Of a stretch of DNA of 64,000 nucleotides, positions 52,758 through 64,000 are shown piece after piece. The stretch comes from Albugo candida. Lineage: Eukaryota > Oomycota > Peronosporomycetes > Albuginales > Albuginaceae. Under the pieces are notes generated by a model. The model saw only the letters and a program-made list of their open reading frames with translations. It was not told the origin of the DNA and made no database searches. The position numbers were made by a program, and so were the translations under genes. The DNA is taken from assembly GCA_905220665.1 (NCBI GenBank), contig CAJNAR010000021.1:62001-126000 (forward strand), in the 5' to 3' direction. Every line of letters starts with the position of its first letter. Within the stretch, counting starts at the first letter, position 1.

Positions 52758-54281
52758 CTAAACATCTTCATCACGCAGACTATGTCGCTCCATGTGATCA
52801 GCTAAAGGACCTGTGGTATCGCTCTCCATCGAAACTTCTGAAGACGGCACAAGTGACACGTCTGAGATGTTCGAAATTTGTCTCTTCATCTCAAGAGACT
52901 TTCGTGCTTGCCGGCGCCATTTATTAGCTCCCAACTTGATGCGGACCATCACATTGAGTGATGTGACTCGTGTAAGGGCAGCAGCAATCTCTTCCGAACT
53001 GACTTGAACCTGCTCGCACTCAACATTTAAAAACGTTTCTCGAAGATTTGTGTTTAGGCCATCCACGACCCACGGGTGCTGTTTACATTGTTGGACTGTC
53101 CATCTTTTCTGTGGGTCCTTGTTAAGCATTCCATGCAACAAATCAGCTAGACTATCTGAAACAGATACTCGAGGATTCAGTTCTATTGGTTGATGCTCGA
53201 TGAGCTTGAATAGCTCTATCATATTGGCATCGTAGAACGGGATTTTTCCAAATACTAACGCGTACAATGTGACACCGAGAGCCCACACATCAGCAGCGTA
53301 AGCTGAGTATCCACCTCCTTTTATTGTCTCCGGACCCATGAATGCATACGTTCCTGCAGTTGTTGTGACCATTCCATTAGCTTCATGTGCGGAGGAAAGT
53401 GCATCTTTATCAGACGGTGACGCTTTTGCATCGGTATGTTCAAACAGATTGGCGACTCCAAAATCAGCGATTTTACAAATGTTGTTTGCATCCATTAGAA
53501 TATTTTCAGGCTTCAAATCGCGATGGCAAATGTTATTTTCATGCAAATATTCCAGACCAAGAAGCATCTGACGAAACAACTCGCGTGATTCTTTCTCTGT
53601 AAACCGGTCTGGCGACACTTCATCTTGATTGTCACGAATAACACGAGCTTTTCCATTTGGAACATATCGTTCATTTTTGGAATCCCAAGTCATTATCTGA
53701 CCAAGAGGTGCGTACTCCAACATCAGAACAAGCGTCTCTGCGTCATCGTCGAATATTTCCAACAGATGAATCAAATTCTCATGCCGTAGTTTTTTCATGA
53801 TTGCAATTTCAATCTGGACTTTGTCTAGTGCAGTCGATATGACCATTTTTTTCCCGACACGTTTGAATTCTCTCATTCGCTTCAAGATGGACGTCTGGTA
53901 CACCTTCAAAGCGACATATTCTCTAGACTTGGGTACTTGCGCAAAGTTTGCGTCGGTAAAACTTTTGTGCTGACCTAACTGCACCACACTGGTTGACCCC
54001 CGGCCTAACTCCTTTATGATCCGATAGTCATGGATACTTCCCATATTCTCAGTCGTTTGGTCCGCATCCTTGTTCACTAAAGCGATTTCGCAACTTGTGT
54101 TCGATATCAAATCACTGCTTGTGTTCGTTTCGTCCGTCTGATTACATGTTTCCTTGTTTTCGGTGCGCGTTTCAGTTATTGTGGATGCTCTTCTTTTCTC
54201 TTTGAATAACGAAAACCGTCGAGATGGTCGAGAGACTTCGCTCTCCGACGACAATGTGCGAAAACAATCGAATAAACCCAT
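52758..54281 (-). CDS. N-myristoylated CaMKK-like Ser/Thr protein kinase
   Basis: A single exon of 507 residues. The N-terminus MGLFDCFRTLSS has Gly2 and Ser6-region residues for N-myristoylation plus Cys6 for palmitoylation, so it is likely membrane-anchored. The kinase domain runs from about residue 85: IIKELGRGSTSVVQLGQHKS (glycine loop), YVALKVYQ (lysine), HRDLKPENI (catalytic loop), and KIADFGVANLF (DFG). The activation segment GTYAFMGPETIKGGGYSAYA has GPE in place of APE, as in CaMKK and LKB1-upstream kinases. An insert precedes subdomain VI. The basic tail (RIKLGANKWRRQARKSLEMK) may bind calmodulin. CaMKK-like is an inference. Confidence 0.85.
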   Translation of the reverse strand: MGLFDCFRTLSSESEVSRPSRRFSLFKEKRRASTITETRTENKETCNQTDETNTSSDLISNTSCEIALVNKDADQTTENMGSIHDYRIIKELGRGSTSVVQLGQHKSFTDANFAQVPKSREYVALKVYQTSILKRMREFKRVGKKMVISTALDKVQIEIAIMKKLRHENLIHLLEIFDDDAETLVLMLEYAPLGQIMTWDSKNERYVPNGKARVIRDNQDEVSPDRFTEKESRELFRQMLLGLEYLHENNICHRDLKPENILMDANNICKIADFGVANLFEHTDAKASPSDKDALSSAHEANGMVTTTAGTYAFMGPETIKGGGYSAYAADVWALGVTLYALVFGKIPFYDANMIELFKLIEHQPIELNPRVSVSDSLADLLHGMLNKDPQKRWTVQQCKQHPWVVDGLNTNLRETFLNVECEQVQVSSEEIAAALTRVTSLNVMVRIKLGANKWRRQARKSLEMKRQISNISDVSLVPSSEVSMESDTTGPLADHMERHSLRDEDV

Positions 54282-54922
54282 TTGCTTTATAATTTTATTG
54301 TGTCGGGAAGCTGAGATATATCATCCAATCAACTCTCTACCGAATGAAAAGGGATGCAGCTGCTGAGTGAAGCCTTTACATATTTGAAATGTTGCTGAAT
54401 GTTGGTCCGCACTCAAGTTCGTAACTGGCAGCATTGCACACCCATATCTCGTTATAAAGAAACGATAGAATCCTAAATTAGTTAATTTGAAGTGAAGGCA
54501 AGTACTGTACGATATTTTACAATTATGCAAATGATCTGCGTCACGCGATTGTCAGAATTTTAGCGGCAAAAGCAGCTCATATTAGGCTCTCATCTTAGCC
54601 TATAAGATCAACGAGGCCGCGTATCCCATTTCCATGCCGTGCTCGTAGGAACACGCGTCAGTACTTCAACTGGTTGTAACCCATGCGATGGACATTACAG
54701 TATCAGGCAATTGTTAGCTTATTTATTCTTATATGTATCTGAAAGCTGTTTATTGGCTAAATATCTTCGCCATGCAAACCTGACATTCACTCTTGTTATT
54801 GCACACGCTTTCATGTTTGAAGTTGACTTTGGAGAAACTCGGCATGTGATGTGATCATCTAATCGTGACACTACCAGCGTCTCACATTAACTTTACCACA
54901 CGCATCCCGCCACTGACACCAT
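54282..54922. other. Intergenic region, kinase promoter side
   Basis: 640 bases upstream of the kinase and downstream of the MFS gene. A 71-codon plus-strand frame at 54639-54854 has no family resemblance. No repeat, tRNA or other structure seen. Confidence 0.45.
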
Positions 54923-56432
54923 TTAAAAGTCCTCAACGCTCTCCCGCGCATGGCGAGTGAGTGGGACTAACAACGTCTCGAAAAGAATTCCAATCAGATA
55001 AATGAGTGAGGTGATCCAAATGCAATATTGGAAACCTTTCGTTTCCACCAGATGCACTCCGACTAAAGCACTTCCCTTGCAAACAAACATTGATACTTCC
55101 TCCAGAGAACTCCATCTCGCACGCTGTTGTCGGGGAAGAAAATCCATAAGCAGAGATTTTTGGAGAGGTTCCGCACTTGTGATCAACACCGCATTTAACA
55201 AAAACAACGCGACTAGCGTTCGGAACGCTTGCGTGCTGGCCATTTGAAATAGACAAAGACTTCCGAAAACGCGTGTGACGAGTATTACTGGCATCCTTCC
55301 CCAACGCTTAGACTGCCACTGTATGAAGAGAGAAAACAAAGCCACACACGCTGGATGTATGACAAATAAACTTTGCATTTGAACAGGACTCAGATCATAT
55401 TCTCTGAAAAAGTAAAATGGGATGAAGCTTGCCGTAAGTCCTGATGCATTATCAATGATAAAGCCGCTCAGTACAAGGAGATATGGAACTTGCGAATCAT
55501 TCAGGTACTCAAGTGTGCACTTTTTAGAGCCAGGAGGCTTTGAAGGAGAGAGATAAATGGGATCGGGGCTCGTTATGCTTTCATAAGGCGACAGCAGAAG
55601 ACGTGAGCGTTCACTTTCTCCGCTCGAAAAGAGCCCATTGTCGTGCTTGATGTGATTGTGAGAGTGTCCAGCTGGATGTATTTCTACACTCTGAATGGAA
55701 TCGCTCAGCTCGATGTCAAAATGACGACCGATAGAGCGTAATTCCTTCTCAACAACCAGATATTTCATTCTTATCTCAAAAGAGACATCGTCATCAAAGT
55801 ATAAAAGCGGAAACATCGACAGTGTGATCGTAAAAACACCGAATAAAATAACCGCACGAAGTTGGAAAAATGCCCAGTCATCTTCATGCTGTGTGAAAAA
55901 TACAATCGCAATCAAACGCCCGAGCGTGAGACCTGCATTCATGATGACAAATTTGACTGTGAATGGGAAAGATCGTCGACCACGAGGAATAGAATCGGCG
56001 AATATGGCTTCCATCGCGGGACGTTGTAAGGCCGTGAACGCGCCCCAGATTCCGAAAGAGACGTACATCAGCCCAAGGTGACTCATCCCAATCGCTAATG
56101 CGGTCATGATGCCGCTCAGTATTCCCAATCCAGCAGCCATCTTCAAATTACGATCTCGACGGTATCGATCTGCAATGTACCCGGCCGGTAGTGCTAAAAG
56201 TACCTGAGCTATTCCTTGAATTGCTGTCAGAGTCCCCATCGCTTTATTTGAGCCTGTGAGGACGTACATGTACCCGGAAAGAACCTGATGCATCATTATA
56301 CTGAAGCAAGTACTCAGCGGGATTCAGTCAACAAAATGGATAGACGTACCTGTTGGAGAACCAATACAACATCGTGAAGATGAATACCACTCTCACATTA
56401 TGCTCTGTATGCTGCTTTATATATTCAAGCAT
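54923..56432 (-). CDS. Major facilitator superfamily transporter
   Basis: Two exons, complement of 54923-56300 and 56350-56432, with a 49-nt intron in phase 2, give 486 residues. The splice builds the first helix region FTMLYWFSNSIMMHQVLSGY. Eleven or twelve membrane helices are visible. The MFS loop 2-3 motif appears as GYIADRYRRDRNLKMAAGLG, and a long cytosolic loop (HSHNHIKHDNGLFSSGESER) lies between the two halves. QPPAMEA-like QRPAMEAIF in helix 5 resembles the UNC93/drug-proton antiporter style seen in chromist proteins. Substrate unknown. His-rich loop could bind metal. Confidence 0.8.
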
Positions 56433-56586
56433 TTCGATTTTACGGCTCTTCAGTCCGTTTCAAATGCGGTCTAAAAGAAGCTGTCGCCTCGTGAGAGAAG
56501 ACTGTAATGCATATTGGAAGAAATACAAGCTCATTATTGCTATCAATTTATCACAGCAGCAATGATCCTGGCTACCTCCTGAAACC

Positions 56587-57096
56587 TCAATTAGTTCCGG
56601 GCAATTGCAATATGCGTAACGCTGAAACGATGAGTTCTTCAAGATGCAAGTCGGAGGCCTTTTCACGCAAATACGCCTTAAGCATTCGAAAATGCTTTGG
56701 AAAGGATTGTCTGAGCACTGCGATTGTGTCCAAATCGTCGATTTGAGCCAGCAAAAAGTCGGCCGAAATATGGTCCAATTTCGCGTCCAATTGTCGCGTT
56801 TGAAGCAGCTGCAATCGTTTGTGAAAAGAGATCAGTAGCTTCTTTTTGGTTCTTTCTCGTCTTAAATCGAATCGTTGTATCCTCGCTTTCGCAACGACAG
56901 CATCCAGTTCACAATCGTCTTCTACCATGTCCGATAGGAATCGAATCGGATCTATCGGTTGGTGTTGCAGTAAGCGACTCAGCATAACGTGAAACATTTT
57001 ATCAATTTGATGCGTGCGGGAATACGACTCTATGGTTTCTAGCTTCTGAGAGGCAAGTGACCTCTTCGCATCGCATTTTACTTCCGAGGGAGCCAT
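56587..57096 (-). CDS. RIIa/Dpy-30-like dimerisation-domain protein
   Basis: A single exon of 169 residues. Residues about 25-65, SYSRTHQIDKMFHVMLSRLL followed by QHQPIDPIRFLSDMVED, match the RIIa dimerisation-docking motif (helix, then Q-P-x-D-P-x-x-F-L). The rest is helical and charged (VVAKARIQRFDLRRERTKKK), suggestive of a coiled coil. RIIa proteins dock on AKAPs and are common in radial spokes and sperm/flagellar structures. Not a kinase regulatory subunit, since cyclic-nucleotide domains are lacking. Confidence 0.7.
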   Translation of the reverse strand: MAPSEVKCDAKRSLASQKLETIESYSRTHQIDKMFHVMLSRLLQHQPIDPIRFLSDMVEDDCELDAVVAKARIQRFDLRRERTKKKLLISFHKRLQLLQTRQLDAKLDHISADFLLAQIDDLDTIAVLRQSFPKHFRMLKAYLREKASDLHLEELIVSALRILQLPGTN

Positions 57097-57221
57097 CAGT
57101 GTCTATAGATAGCGTGAGCGTCGTGTGAACAGAAAAAAGACAACGCAAAAGGAATGTCAATGTAGCGGCAAAAAGTGAGTTTTGTGCACACGATCGAGAC
57201 AATAATGAAAAGCTTGTTTTC

Positions 57222-58365
57222 TTATTGATTCTTACATTCCGGAGGTTTCTCAGTAGCATTTGTCTTGTTTTCAAGCACTGGGTGCTTTTCTTTCTGTGCA
57301 GTAGAATCTTCATCGTCCGATTCTGCTTCCTCGCTATCGGAATCATCATCGTTATCATCCTCATACTCGGACTCCTGCTCTTCCTCGATCTCGCCAGTGA
57401 ACCACAAAACCGCTTGCGGGATAATCGTCTCATGAATTGTGAATCCAATTTGAAAGTCAGTGGTCAACTGATCCATCAAGGCCGCGCTCTACAGCATACA
57501 TTCCTTGAATAAACTGCTTTGTACATGCACCTGAAACCCACCTCTTGATCATCTTCATCTTCTGACGGCATGGAAACGTTTTGAAAAAAATCGAAGAAAC
57601 TTTCTTGTCCTTCTGTTCGTGAAATGACTCGAGTAGACTTGCCTCCTTTAGCGCGTTGTTTGACTTTCTTGACGCGTTTTGTGAGATCTTTTCCTTCTTT
57701 CCAGTCGATCGTACATCCTTTCACGTTTTTTAGCACTGCATCACCGCTGTCAGTGGCATCCGCGACATCGTATTCTTTCGTGAGAACGTTATTGCCAAAG
57801 TATGGATTGCTTGAAAACTCGAATTCCAATCTGAAGCCCTAAAAGACTGTGAGTCCCATTGTTTTGACGGAATGCGAGCACGTACATTGTCTTCCTCGTG
57901 ACTGATGGAACGCACATCCATCAAATAGGCGAAAACAGGGACATCGTGATCTTCAATGATCTCCGCAATTGCAGAATGATTCATAAAAGCCCGCAGCCAA
58001 AAGCCAGGAATTCCAACGACATTATCGTCCACGCTTTGCTCTGCGTCCATCTTCGTGCGACCTGACACGATACCAGCACGTTTTTCATATAGAGGAGTAT
58101 ATAGTTTCTCATATTTGAGCTCCAAAATGCGTCGTTCTTTCTCAAACTGATCTTCTAATTGCGCTTGTTCTTGTTGCAATTCTTTGAGTGCGTCGATGCG
58201 AAGCTTCACGTTTGGTGGAAAGTTCTCAGTTTCATTTTGTGCATCGATGGACGTCCCTTCTATTTGCGCAGTTACTTGATCGATCGACTGAAACCCGCGG
58301 CCGTCACCAGCGTCCAATTCAATACTTGGCTCGCCGGTTGGATTCATTGGTCCCTGCGGATCCAT
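57222..58365 (-). CDS. NAP1: Nucleosome assembly protein NAP1
   Basis: Three exons, complement of 57222-57488, 57542-57838 and 57886-58365, with introns of 53 and 47 nt, all phase 0, give 347 residues. The long dimerisation helix is RIDALKELQQEQAQLEDQFE through RILELKYEKLYTPLYEKRAG. The core follows with GIPGFWLRAFMNHSAIAEII and, after splicing, GFRLEFEFSSNPYFGNNVLT. Exon 3 has TDFQIGFTIHETIIPQAVLW FTGE followed by an acidic tail (EDDNDDDSDSEEAESDDEDS). NAP1 chaperones H2A-H2B. It is divergent to HDAC with 80 bases between the start codons. Confidence 0.95.
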
Positions 58366-58445
58366 TTGTGTAAATCAGAGTGGTAGGGCAGAGTACTAGG
58401 TAGTACTATATTCAGGTGCGACACTATTTCTACCACTGCGACGAT

Positions 58446-59890
58446 ATGAATGCCACCAAGCGCCGCGTTGCGTATTTTTACGACTGTACGTCCCTCATCA
58501 CTTCAATTCTCTCACAACTCAAACCGCACTCATGCAGCTGAAATTGGAAATTACCATTATGGTCCGAATCATCCTATGAAAGTACGTTTCATCCTCACTA
58601 GTAATTTATTTCATATTTACGCTCCACTATAGCCGCATCGTGTGCGAATGACTCACAATATGATTGTAAATTACGGACTCACAAAACACATGGAGATATT
58701 TGTATGCTTATATCCTTACATTCTCAACATCGTATTCACACCTCTCCCTATAGCGTCCACCATTGGTACCTTGGACTGAACTCACGCGCTTTCACTCGGA
58801 CGATTACATTTACTTTTTACGGCTCGTGACGCCCGATAATATGCATGAGTACGTTCGACAGCTTCAGCGATTCAACGTAGGTGAAGATTGCCCGGTATTC
58901 GACGGTGTTTTCGAATTCTGTCAGTTGTATGCGTCCGCCTCAATCGGTGGCGCAGCCAAATTGAATGAAAAATCCGCCGATATTGTGATCAATTGGTCAG
59001 GAGGATTACATCATGCCAAACGGTCAGAAGCTTCTGGCTTTTGTTACATCAACGACTGCGTTCTTGGGATCTTGGAGCTGTTAAAAACACATCAGCGCGT
59101 GTTATACATCGATATCGATATCCACCACGGAGATGGTGTGGAGGAAGCTTTTTACACCACAAATCGGGTCATGACGTGTTCCTTCCACAAATACGGCGAA
59201 TACTTTCCCGGGACCGGCGACATTAAGGATACCGGATACGGCGAAGGGAAGAATTATGCCGTCAATTTCCCGTGTCGCGATGGAATGGATGATGAAGCAT
59301 TTACCAATATATTCAGAAGTGTGATCGCTACAATCATGCAACATTTTGCACCCGATGCGGTCCTTATGCAATGTGGCACAGATTCATTATCGGGCGATCG
59401 ACTTGGATGCTTTAATTTATCGGTCAAAGGCCATGCCGATTGTGTAGCGTATGTGAGGTCTTTCAACATCCCAATGCTCGTAGTCGGAGGTGGAGGGTAC
59501 ACACTCCGCAATGTGGCTCGCTGCTGGTGCTATGAGACCTCTGTCCTCACCAATGTGGAGATCCCTGACGCCATGCCGTACAACGACTACTTTGAGTATT
59601 TTGGACCTGAGTATCGTATTCACATGCCGGTTTCCAATATGGAGAATCTTAATACACCCAGCTATCTGAACCAGATGAAGCAGACACTGCACGAACAGCT
59701 TCGACAGATCCAACCGGCACCCAGTGTTCCTTTCCACACAACGCCGTCCGCGCAAAGGTACCGTGAAAGTGAAGCCGTATCGAACGATCGAGTCCAAGAT
59801 GAACAAATGGATACGTCGCAGGATCGATATGATAGTGGTAGCGGTGCGTTGAGTCAGTCCAGTCGGCATCCAGCAGAGTTTTACGACTAA
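58446..59890 (+). CDS. HDAC1: Class I histone deacetylase (Rpd3/HDAC1-like)
   Basis: Four exons, 58446-58485, 58538-58581, 58633-58701 and 58754-59890, with introns of 52, 51 and 52 nt, give 429 residues. The spliced N-terminus ([43 protein letters not shown]) is canonical. Active-site blocks: [20 protein letters not shown] (tandem His), [20 protein letters not shown] (metal ligands), and [16 protein letters not shown] (Tyr of the active site). A disordered Gln/Ser tail follows. Zinc-dependent removal of acetyl groups from histone lysines, probably in a Sin3-type complex. Its stop overlaps the convergent gene by three bases. Confidence 0.97.
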
Positions 59891-61038
59891 TTGGAATGTC
59901 GGGTTCCGTTCAAAGTGCAAATTTGTAAAGTGATTTCATCCTTTTCGGTCTTTTCCAAAAGACTGTGTAACTTCCAACAACAACAAATTGTGGAAGTTTG
60001 GTCTGTCGCTACTTTTTGATGCTCCGATACATTGTGAGTGTAATGAAATCGATCACTGAACGCGTGCAGCTTACAGGGAAGCTGATGCGCGATCCAAATG
60101 GACAGGCGGAGTCTCTGGATCATCTCGTCCTGATCGCGAAACCTCCAATAGCTCGTGTCGTGTAACGTATCGAGAATTCTCGTGAGGACAAAGTCGATGG
60201 GTGTGATCCAAATAAAAGCCTCTGAGTGAGCATAAAGCGTATGAAAGACTTCCATTATCTCGACACGAGCCTCACGTTGAAGCCTCCACCATTCTCGCAA
60301 GGAATGAGGTGTGTGCGTTCTATCCACGGGCACAGCCGACACCAGACGCTGAGCGCATTGCGATGGTTCTCGATCCAGTTCATCGCAAAGTGACTCGATT
60401 GTGTACTGAATGTTTTCCTTCGTCAGCGATTTTACCGACAGCAAACTGCTGTAAAACCGGTATCGACTCACTTGTGTCCGAACGATACGCTCTGCCGCGC
60501 CCCAATTTCCATCGTTCCCGAGCGATTTCACGTCCATTTTTTGGCCTAAAGATGTTAACGCGGGGGGGAATGTATAGATATCCAAGACGGTGACATTTTG
60601 CATTCGCTGTTTCCGCTGTAAAAGCACTGTGAGGTGCACAGCGACCATTTTTCCATTAAAGACGTCTTGATACCGTATCACAGGAACGACGAATTCTGCA
60701 TTCATAAACCATTCCGAGGCATCTGTTCTCCCTTCCGCCCGATTTTGGATCGCTTCTCCATCTCTCAATGCCACAGAATCGCTTCTTAAATCCACAGAAT
60801 CGTTTTTTAAGGAAGCAATTGGACACGGCTTAAAAGCGCATTTGTCACTGGCATTCCGATACGAAAGACTTTTATCTGGACATACAAATGCGTCTTTCTC
60901 ACACTCCACGTCGACCCATACGATACTCTTTATTATACGCGTAATACCGCCCCATATCTCACTCAGTAAGCCTCCGTTCACAGCGGAAAGCCCCGACCAT
61001 ATCGCCAGTATCCATAGACAAATTGGAGGCTTTTTCAT
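59887..61038 (-). CDS. Secretory-pathway protein, function unknown
   Basis: Single exon. The frame opens at 61083 with an ATG, but the second ATG, 61038, starts a signal peptide ([20 protein letters not shown], cut near NG), so 383 residues are proposed. A cysteine-rich patch follows ([28 protein letters not shown]). The remainder is soluble and helical with sequons NAS, NDS and NVT. It lacks a retention signal I can recognise. The C-terminal third ([20 protein letters not shown]) is less protein-like, so an intron or earlier stop is possible. Convergent with HDAC. Confidence 0.6.
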   Translation of the reverse strand: MKKPPICLWILAIWSGLSAVNGGLLSEIWGGITRIIKSIVWVDVECEKDAFVCPDKSLSYRNASDKCAFKPCPIASLKNDSVDLRSDSVALRDGEAIQNRAEGRTDASEWFMNAEFVVPVIRYQDVFNGKMVAVHLTVLLQRKQRMQNVTVLDIYTFPPALTSLGQKMDVKSLGNDGNWGAAERIVRTQVSRYRFYSSLLSVKSLTKENIQYTIESLCDELDREPSQCAQRLVSAVPVDRTHTPHSLREWWRLQREARVEIMEVFHTLYAHSEAFIWITPIDFVLTRILDTLHDTSYWRFRDQDEMIQRLRLSIWIAHQLPCKLHAFSDRFHYTHNVSEHQKVATDQTSTICCCWKLHSLLEKTEKDEITLQICTLNGTRHSN

Positions 61039-61283
61039 CGATGCATTCCTATGAGATGAGAAAACAAAATCTTCGAACGTCATAAAAGAGCCAATAACGC
61101 AGTACAGAATACCTCAAAAATCCATCAAATGTCTCCAAATGGATTCTCTGCGACAACAGCGACGATCACGTAGAAGGAGAGGAAGATCACACGTCAATTC
61201 ACTTGTTTTCATGTTTTCCAATAAAATCAGAAAGAGCGAACTATCACTTTTGTAATTTTCCATTTTCCATTTGATACAAAGCC

Positions 61284-64000
61284 TCAATCTTCGTCATAAT
61301 CCACTGCACATTCGTCTTCTTCCACGGGCACAAATGAATCGATTGTTGTCTTCTCGGGACGATCGCTTGCTCGTGCTCGCTTGAGCTTATTCTCGTCCAT
61401 TGGATCCTCGCGGATGATCGGACCTCGATTCTCAAGACCACGTTTATACCGACAAGTCGAGTTGTAAGGCGATATTCTTCTCGGTGAAGGACTCGATCGA
61501 AAGCTTGGAGGCGGCTTCATGTCTCGTCCCGATCGATACGAATCACTGTGTGCTTCATGAATGCGATTCCCGTCCATGCTTTTGCTCCTGGATCGATGAG
61601 AAAATTGCTCTCGATTTCCACGATTCAAATTCCTCGGCGTGTTATCTCGAAAACTGGAGCGTTGGTATCGTTGCTGTTCTGATTGTGCGATTTCTGCGAT
61701 AGATCGATTACTATCGATTCTTCGACGGTCATGTTTCCCGTAAAGCGAAGCTTCCGGATGTCGGTGAGTATCCTCGCGACGAAGCTCTGAATCGTTGTAT
61801 TTTCGATTGAGTTGAACGCTTTGAGTTGTCGATCGCGATCTGGAGCGTGGAGGTACAGCATTGACCGGTCGAGCAGACGATCGAGATCGATTGCGTCCGC
61901 GAAGCAAAGGTTCACGATGATGCGGTTCTCTTGGTACTTGTCGGTGGATACTATCAGAATTTGGAGTTGGATTTGGATTTCGTTGATAGGAATCGATGCG
62001 TCGAGGTGGAGGCTCTGTCCGTTGAAATCGATCACTCCAATTACTTTGACGCTGATTGGAGTCAGAGACGCGATCACTGCTTCGATTTCTTGTCGTTTTC
62101 GGGAATTCCGCTGCACGATCCTCGGGATACTCGCGAGGTCGATATGCTGGATTTGGATGTGTGTGCCACTGAGAACGATCTGCATGAACGTTTGGATTGT
62201 AAGGCTCTTTACGATGTCCCGCTTTATCCATTCGATACGGGTCCGAATGCTGTGTTCTGAGCTTTTCACGTCGTTCGTCCGATTCATTGAGAGCGGATTT
62301 CGCATGCCATCGAGTGGGACTTTGGCTAGTACGTGACGAATGCACGCTATTGTATTCATTTCTCGGTATCGTTCGCTCGTTCTCGCGTCGAATTCGGTCT
62401 CCATTTTGGAATCCACGGTCTCGAGCGCCTTCCTCCGATCGAACACAGTCTTCTCCTACAACTCGTCCAGATTTCAGAGCAAAACTCTGCGTGCGTTCTT
62501 CGGAAATCTGACGTTTTCGCTCGCGATTGGCGAGTAACACTGCAGGATTCCGTGTGGCATCTGTTTCGAATTGTTCGTCAGGATCGTAATAAGGAACCAA
62601 TACGATATCTTCCACCACTAAATGATGCTTACGAATCGCTACTTTTGCATCTTCAAGCGCGTCGAATCGGATTTTCCCGGGAGCCACTACTTTGATCGGT
62701 CCAATGTTTTCGAGAACGCTGCACAATTCACTCCACACAGGCATTCCCTGCTCGGATGCAAAGTCGTACGGTTCGACTGGCAGACCGTCTTCCTCTTTGA
62801 ACTCGCGACCTGGAAGCATTTGGACGAATAAAAGCGTATTACATGGAGGTCCTCGGGCAAAATTTCCATTCAAAATTCGGCTTCTGAACGGTTCTCTCGC
62901 TACGAATTGGATAATCTCTTTAGCGGATTGGGTCGTCGGCAAGCTCACGAACGCGAATCCCGACGTATTTCTTCCTCCATTGCTTCGTCCCTCATAATGC
63001 AAAGTCCCGCGAGGTGGCTGTTTGATCTGAACGGCTGTGCTACTTAGGCTCGGTTCCACTTGAGCAAGGAACGCTGCTAATTCGTTGCTGGTTGTTTGGA
63101 GAGGGAGGTTCCCAATAAACACGTACGGAGCCGGTGGACAGCTGATGAACCACCGCGTACTCGATGAAGAGCTTGCGACTCGTTCTCTTTCTTCCTGCGA
63201 CTTTGTGTCGTGATTTGCGTCGTGATTTGAGTCCAAAGACCGCAACGTGTACGGTTTCTGATCCACTGGAGCAGTTTCCTGAGCGATCTGACGCGAATCA
63301 CCTCTTGCAAGCGTCAGCGCTGCGTGGATTTGCTTTAAATGGCGTTCCATTGCCATCGATTTCTCTGTTTGGAGCTCTTTTTTGACGAAATTGTGAATGC
63401 GATCGCGCCATCCGCTTTCGTTTTCTCTCATTGATTGCGTAGTGGCCACAGACGGGAGCCTCCCGATTTGAAAAAGCGATCGGAGAGTGTGAATTCGGAC
63501 GACATTCGATGCTGAGGGGCGCGAGAGACTCAAGAGGACATCGATGACATTTGATTGGACGTGAGGGAACTTGTTAAAGTGTTTACTGAGAAGTTGAACG
63601 GCTAAAATGGACTCTGACTCGACAGAATGCGCGTTGTGTTGATGCGATTGAGCGGCTGTGTGGATTATGGACTCGTATGCGTCTACAGCGTCGTCTTCGT
63701 CGACGTTTTGTGGTATTGGAACGGGATTTTCATGAAAATACGTTTCGATGCGATCCTCACAATTGAATAAGTCACTCAAGCGATCTTCTACAAACAAACA
63801 ACATTACGAGGGATGAATTGGATGTCGGATTTGTTTTAAGCGTACCGCTGTCTAGAGCTTTCATAGGAAACGGAAAATAGGTGAATGGATCTAGAATGCA
63901 GTCAAGATGATTTTGGATATAGTTTGGATGCAAATCAAGCAAAAGATTCGCGGGAAAAAAAGACTTTTTGGAGGGGGCAACCACTCGCGTCTGAATCCAG
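61284..64000 (-). CDS. RRM protein with RS/arginine-rich tail, 5' partial
   Basis: Two exons are visible, complement of 61284-63787 and 63846-64000 (open at the window edge), with a 58-nt intron in phase 1. Exon 1 encodes LLLDLHPNYIQNHLDCILDP and LDS, joined to EDRLSDLFNCEDRIETYFHE. An alpha-helical HEAT-like stretch (LLSKHFNKFPHVQSNVIDVL) precedes an RRM: YVFIGNLPLQTTSNELAAFL (RNP2) and TSGFAFVSLP (RNP1). A second RRM-like unit has TLLFVQMLPGREFKEEDGLP. The last 350 residues are Arg/Ser/Asp-rich (SRSRSTTQSVQLNRKYNDSE), typical of splicing or polyadenylation factors. Confidence 0.8.

Noticed and set aside
61812..62336. 174-codon plus-strand frame opposite the RRM/RS protein
   Set aside because: Antisense of the RS-rich region, no family resemblance, overlaps a strong gene.
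61625..62446. 273-codon open frame in a shifted phase inside the RRM/RS protein
   Set aside because: The Arg/Ser/Asp-rich host coding region gives long open alternative frames; the composition is a shifted copy of the repeat, no domain, and the host frame has clear RRMs.

Overview
The window looks like nuclear DNA from an oomycete, most plausibly an Albugo-like white rust. This rests on dense eukaryotic genes on both strands, very short GT-AG introns (about 44-66 nt, resolved below by joining reading frames), small intergenic spaces, and a gene set typical of stramenopiles. The species call is an inference. No bacterial, organellar or CRISPR features were seen.

Layout: 1-9.9 kb holds a partial SEC14-GOLD lipid-binding protein, the SNARE regulator SLY1, an ankyrin-PDZ protein, a membrane acyltransferase, a C5orf34-like protein, a PX protein and a short thioredoxin. 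9.9-21.8 kb holds a proline-rich unknown, a large organelle-targeted-looking helical protein, the oligosaccharyltransferase subunit Ost3/6, a PRRC2/BAT2-N-like disordered protein, a small basic protein, a BART-domain (CFAP36-like) protein, an FHA protein and ribosomal protein eS1. 21.8-33.7 kb is filled by a 1510-residue ankyrin protein and, tail to tail with it, a 2324-residue protein built from eleven tandem four-EF-hand-like modules. 34-41.4 kb holds a hidden small membrane protein, a sestrin, seipin and the catalytic oligosaccharyltransferase subunit STT3. A secreted tandem CBM25-like protein follows.

42.6-49.7 kb is an accessory island: a two-gene tRNA unit (Ala-CGC then His-GUG, one base apart, minus strand) directly abutted by a nearly full-length but broken LINE-type retrotransposon (ORF1, a second overlapping ORF, then endonuclease, reverse transcriptase and zinc-knuckle regions). 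50.4-64 kb returns to housekeeping genes: ZC3H15, an N-myristoylated CaMKK-like kinase, an MFS transporter, an RIIa-dimerisation protein, the histone chaperone NAP1 divergently paired with a class I histone deacetylase, a secretory unknown, and a partial RRM/RS-rich RNA-binding protein.

Functional threads: secretory pathway (SLY1, STT3, Ost3/6, seipin, secreted proteins), calcium and stress signalling (EF-hand giant, CaMKK-like kinase, sestrin), chromatin (NAP1, HDAC, FHA), translation (eS1, ZC3H15) and zoospore flagellum candidates (BART and RIIa proteins). Splice joins were deduced by hand from frame, GT-AG ends and family alignment from memory; none was tested with transcripts.
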